A DNA stretch of 8,004 bases, taken from assembly GCA_022709465.1 (NCBI GenBank), contig JAKLIT010000061.1, positions 1 to 8,004 of the forward strand, in the 5' to 3' direction. A model generated the notes under the pieces. It was not told the DNA's origin and ran no database searches. It saw only the letters and a program-made list of their open reading frames with translations. This DNA comes from Candidatus Omnitrophota bacterium. GTDB taxonomy: Bacteria > Omnitrophota > Koll11 > Pluralincolimonadales > Pluralincolimonadaceae. Position 1 is the first letter of the stretch. Every line of letters starts with the position of its first letter. Both the position numbers and the translations under genes were made by a program. This document shows, one piece after another, positions 7,656 to 8,004 of this stretch.

Positions 7656-8004
7656 TCAGGCCTTTATGAGCCCGAAGTCCCCGTCCTTTCTCTTATAGAC
7701 CACTTCTACTTTGTTGTCATCGGCGTTCCTGAACACGATGAACTCGCCGTTAGATATTTTGAGCTCCTCTACCGCTTCCTCGACCGACATCGGCTTCTCG
7801 GCGACGCGTTTCGTCTCAACTATCCTGGGCCCGGCGGCGGGCTTCTCGCCCTTCCAGTAATCCTTGATGCCCCAGATCCTCGTCGCGATCTCCCTTATCC
7901 TGCCGGATGAATTCCTGACCCTGTGCTCCTTTACCTTGTCGTGCAGCTTATGCAGCTGGTTGTCGAGGGAATCTATCGCCTTGTCTATAGACGCGTACAT
8001 GTCG
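7656..8004 (-). CDS. hpf: Long-form ribosome hibernation promoting factor, C-terminal part (partial)
   Basis: Long HPF binds the small ribosomal subunit and pairs 70S ribosomes into inactive 100S dimers during slow growth. The gene enters from the right edge; 115 residues are visible. They begin DMYASIDKAIDSL, which matches the last helix of the N-terminal ribosome-binding domain, so the Met at bases 8000-7998 is internal and the real start lies outside the window. A linker of about 45 residues follows (roughly visible residues 25-68). The C-terminal dimerisation domain comes next: KPMSVEEAVEEL, then FIVFRNADDNKVEVVYKRKDGDFGLIKA-like residues, of which FRNA and VVYKRKDG are the hallmarks of the long form. 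This separates it from short HPF and YfiA, which lack this domain. It lies 11 bases before tig, so ribosome dormancy and nascent-chain folding are transcribed together. Confidence 0.93.
   Translation of the reverse strand, partial: DMYASIDKAIDSLDNQLHKLHDKVKEHRVRNSSGRIREIATRIWGIKDYWKGEKPAAGPRIVETKRVAEKPMSVEEAVEELKISNGEFIVFRNADDNKVEVVYKRKDGDFGLIKA

Larger units (their letters stand above)
1..8004 (-). other. Probable single transcription unit hpf-tig-clpP-lon-aminotransferase-serA-purA
   Basis: All seven genes share one strand. Gaps are 11, 2, 11, 16, 24 and 2 bases (or a 4-base ATGA overlap if purA starts at 590), and none has room for a terminator plus a full promoter. Co-transcription is inferred from this spacing. 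Where the unit begins and ends cannot be seen, since both end genes are cut by the window. Promoters inside genes are possible but none is recognisable. Confidence 0.75.

Noticed and set aside
7998..8000. ATG as the start of a short 114-residue hpf gene
   Set aside because: The preceding codon is Asp, and DMYASID is an internal segment of long HPF proteins. The true start lies beyond the right edge.

Overview
The window is a solid block of bacterial core genes, all read from the minus strand. In transcription order (right to left) they are: the 3' part of a long-form ribosome hibernation factor (hpf), trigger factor (tig), the ClpP protease, the ATP-dependent protease Lon, a class V PLP aminotransferase, 3-phosphoglycerate dehydrogenase (serA), and the 5' part of adenylosuccinate synthetase (purA). 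The first and last genes run off the window edges. Nearly all of the sequence is coding. Gaps between genes are 2 to 24 bases, and I see no RNA gene, mobile element, CRISPR array, terminator or internal promoter.

Layout: 7656-8004 hpf (C-terminal part only); 6370-7644 tig; 5759-6367 clpP; 3378-5747 lon; 2195-3361 aminotransferase; 587-2170 serA; 1-584 purA (N-terminal part only). Several Shine-Dalgarno sites lie inside or against the end of the preceding gene: that of clpP sits in the last codons of tig, and that of the aminotransferase directly follows the lon stop codon. This suggests one co-transcribed, partly translationally coupled unit.

The right half handles proteostasis: ribosome dormancy, folding of nascent chains, and ATP-dependent proteolysis. 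The left half is biosynthetic. SerA starts serine synthesis, the adjacent aminotransferase probably acts in serine/glycine or phosphoserine metabolism, and PurA performs the first committed step from IMP to AMP. Serine supplies glycine and one-carbon units to purine synthesis, so the left half makes metabolic sense.

Organism: a bacterium with moderately high GC and Gram-negative-style core genes. Isoleucine ATA codons are strikingly frequent: in the visible part of purA I count 14 ATA, 7 ATC and no ATT. The codon habit and the clpP-lon order without clpX point to an uncultured lineage rather than a proteobacterium. Omnitrophota is my guess, at low confidence and from general impression only. 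I found no previously undescribed system here. The points worth a second look are the missing clpX, the probable role of the aminotransferase, and a divergent PPIase domain in trigger factor.
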